Below, piece after piece: positions 6,951-8,414 of a stretch of 8,414 nucleotides of DNA. The stretch lies in NCBI RefSeq assembly GCF_034470605.1, contig NZ_JARGYT010000052.1, positions 1-8,414 of the forward strand, in the 5' to 3' direction. The position numbers and the translations under genes are program-made. The notes beneath the pieces are model-generated. The model worked only from the letters and a program-made list of their open reading frames with translations. It was not told the origin of the DNA and searched no databases. This stretch comes from Cyrtobacter comes (lineage in GTDB: Bacteria; Pseudomonadota; Alphaproteobacteria; Rickettsiales; Midichloriaceae). The stretch's first letter is position 1. Each line of letters starts with the position of its first letter.

Positions 6951-8054
6951 TTAATTTTTCTGCCACCAATCCTTACTAAGTGGCGTACCACTTTTGACCA
7001 TCGAACTCCATACTACTGGTTTATCTTGCATATTACTACTTGCATCTTTTTCTTTTGCCGCATCCTCAAAAGGAGGCATATCATATACTATAACTCTATC
7101 TGTTATGGCTATAATTTTATTTCTCTGTTGTTCAATAGCGATGATAAAATCATCTTCTTTAATTCCAATAAAGTTGGGCTGTACCCATAGAGTATGATAA
7201 GTTTTCGTGCCAGCTATATTTATATAGGCTGTAGGTGGTAAAAATTCTACGGTATAACATTTTAAACATGATAGCTTACTTATACCCATATACCCACTTA
7301 GATCTTTATCACCCCTTTTATATATTACCTCATCTAAAATTCTCTGCATGCATATTACTTTTAGGATGTAATAAGAGAGGATCTTCCTGTATATAAGAAG
7401 CTAAAGCCTTGTTATTTTCCACCTCATTAACAAGGTTGTGTATAAATTTTTTTACTTCTTCTAAAAAATTATATTTAGAACGTAACTCCACTAATTGATT
7501 CCAAATTTTCTTTTCATAATCTAAATAAGCCTGCGCTGCTTGCTTTTTTTCCTCTATAGATACATTTGAATCCCTTAAACTATTAAGCGCATTATTGGCT
7601 AATTTTAGATGGCTTGCATAAGTTTCTGCCACACCAAAACTTATGGCTCTTTTTTTCTATATATAGTATTTCTGCTTCGAAAAACTTTATGGATTCTTCA
7701 ATAAATCCATCATCTTGTTTGAGTCTATCCTCTATAGCCTAGATATAGATTCTAAAAGTTGTGAATTGGTAGTATCTAAAGGTTTCCTATTATTCTTTTT
7801 ATCTAATTTAAACGATAAATAAATCTTAAGTATTTCTGCCTCTTTTTCTTCCCTACTTTTCATACCTCTTAGCTCTTGTATTACAGCGCTTATTACTGCT
7901 TGAGTATTCTGTAAATTTCCATCATGATTCTTACCTACAAGAAGCTTACCTTCATGTGCAAAAACTGCAGCACAGCAGTTGTACATGAAAAGATTATAGC
8001 AAGCGCATCAAGCCCTATATCAAAACCACTCCTGCTAACCTTTATACACTTCAT
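6951..8054 (-). pseudogene. Frameshifted OTT_1508-like deaminase-fold protein
   Basis: Five segments in changing frames join into about 365 residues. They start at ATG 8054 (MKCIKVSRSGFDIGLDALAII), then MYNCCAAVFAHEGKLLVGKN, AIEDRLKQDDGFIEESIKFF, a helical ASHLKLANNALNSLRDSN region, and finally ILDEVIYKRGD to the stop at 6951. The catalytic signature of the deaminase superfamily is readable. H-A-E is encoded at 7350-7342 (NMHAE), and G-I-S-K-L-S-C-L-K-C has its cysteines at 7268-7266 and 7259-7257. The GxSKLSCxxC form, followed by a G-T-K-T-Y-H-x-L-W stretch, resembles the OTT_1508-like deaminase family known from Orientia. The AAVFAHEGKLLVGKN segment would be the first beta-hairpin. Breaks lie near 7984-8000, 7734-7745, 7650-7656 (an A7 run) and 7334-7345, the last directly after HAE. 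Family assignment is from motif memory. As written it cannot make a full protein without frame correction. Confidence 0.72.
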
Positions 8055-8244
8055 ATATTATAAATCCTAGAAATCAGAAATAAAAGAAAGAGCTTAATTA
8101 TTTGCTACTTATTCCCTTGAGAATTACTTGCTTCTCGCTCTCCTTCAATTTTTTTGACTATTTAATAAATCCATCTAGCACATCTTGGTGAAACTCTGAA
8201 AAATCTAAGAAAAAGAACTTGTATATCTAATCCGTCATAAAATG
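8055..8244. other. Spacer between decayed deaminase and IS630 fragment
   Basis: No gene is visible. On the minus strand a short open stretch reads DFSEFHQDVLDGFIK before a stop near 8160. It is too short to assign. The 3' end of the IS630 element should lie in this spacer, perhaps near the TTTTTTTGACTATTTAATAA sequence around 8148-8167, but without the other terminus the inverted repeat cannot be confirmed. The deaminase promoter would also have been here, so the IS may have displaced it. Confidence 0.35.
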
Positions 8245-8414
8245 TCATGTCATATATGTGTTAAATAGTTCGTCAATAGAGCATTGATTTGCGCGTCGTA
8301 TTTGTTTAGCTTGAGCCCATTTTTTCTCTATAGGATTGAGGTTTGGAGAATATGGAGGTAGATAAAGCAAGGTATGGCCCGCATTTGCTATGAGCTTTTG
8401 CATATCTTTGCCCT
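8245..8414 (-). CDS. IS630-family transposase, C-terminal end (partial at window edge)
   Basis: The minus strand is open from the window end to TGA at 8247-8245, giving 55 residues. It begins GKDMQKLIANAGHTLLYLPP and continues YSPNLNPIEKKWAQAKQIRR. L-P-x-Y-S-P-x-L-N-P-I-E-x-x-W is the hallmark block of IS630/Tc1-mariner DDE transposases and includes the third catalytic acidic residue (the E of NPIE). The N-terminal part, with the other catalytic aspartates, lies beyond the window, so completeness is unknown. It points the same way as the decayed deaminase gene and lies upstream of it, 190 bases away. Confidence 0.88.
   Translation of the reverse strand, partial: GKDMQKLIANAGHTLLYLPPYSPNLNPIEKKWAQAKQIRRANQCSIDELFNTYMT

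Noticed and set aside
6994..7197. Plus-strand open frame of 67 codons with signal-like hydrophobic runs
   Set aside because: It is antisense to the final segment of the decayed deaminase, whose minus frame carries the recognisable motifs.
1..8414. CRISPR array, tRNA or rRNA genes
   Set aside because: No regularly spaced direct repeats and no recognisable tRNA cloverleaf or rRNA sequence were seen on either strand by eye.

Overview
The window is AT-rich and looks like the chromosome of an alphaproteobacterial endosymbiont, most likely in or near the Rickettsiales. The evidence is the low GC, the intact ispB, mreB and RNase J genes, a VirB2-like pilin, insertion-sequence fragments at both edges, frameshifted accessory genes, and a broken deaminase whose motifs resemble the family first named from Orientia tsutsugamushi (OTT_1508). 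The placement is inferred from content only.

Left flank (1-1726): the window opens inside the 3' end of an IS5-type transposase on the + strand. Against it lies a decayed minus-strand gene of about 360 codons (115-1203). It is readable only by joining four reading-frame segments, and it carries an N-S-N-T motif reminiscent of DUF3750-like papain-fold proteins. Upstream of it, 37 bp away and in the same direction, is an apparently intact gene for a 161-residue single-pass membrane protein. An intergenic region with palindromes separates this pair from a divergent small pilin gene (2003-2368) of VirB2/TrbC type.

Centre (2846-6671): three intact + strand housekeeping genes follow. They encode a polyprenyl diphosphate synthase (ispB, quinone side chain), the rod-shape actin MreB, and ribonuclease J. 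The last two are 10 bp apart and probably cotranscribed. The stretches before ispB (about 475 bases) and after the RNase J gene (about 280 bases) are non-coding and hold degenerate palindromic or 'TTAGCTATAT'-type repeats.

Right flank (6951-8414): a second decayed minus-strand gene (6951-8054) can be rebuilt from five frame segments into a protein of about 365 residues. It has the H-A-E and S-C-x-x-C signature of the nucleic-acid/nucleotide deaminase superfamily. Upstream of it, at the window edge, is the C-terminus of an IS630-type transposase.

The picture is a stable core block flanked by decaying, IS-bounded accessory DNA. The most notable object is the broken deaminase. No intact new defence system or CRISPR array is visible.
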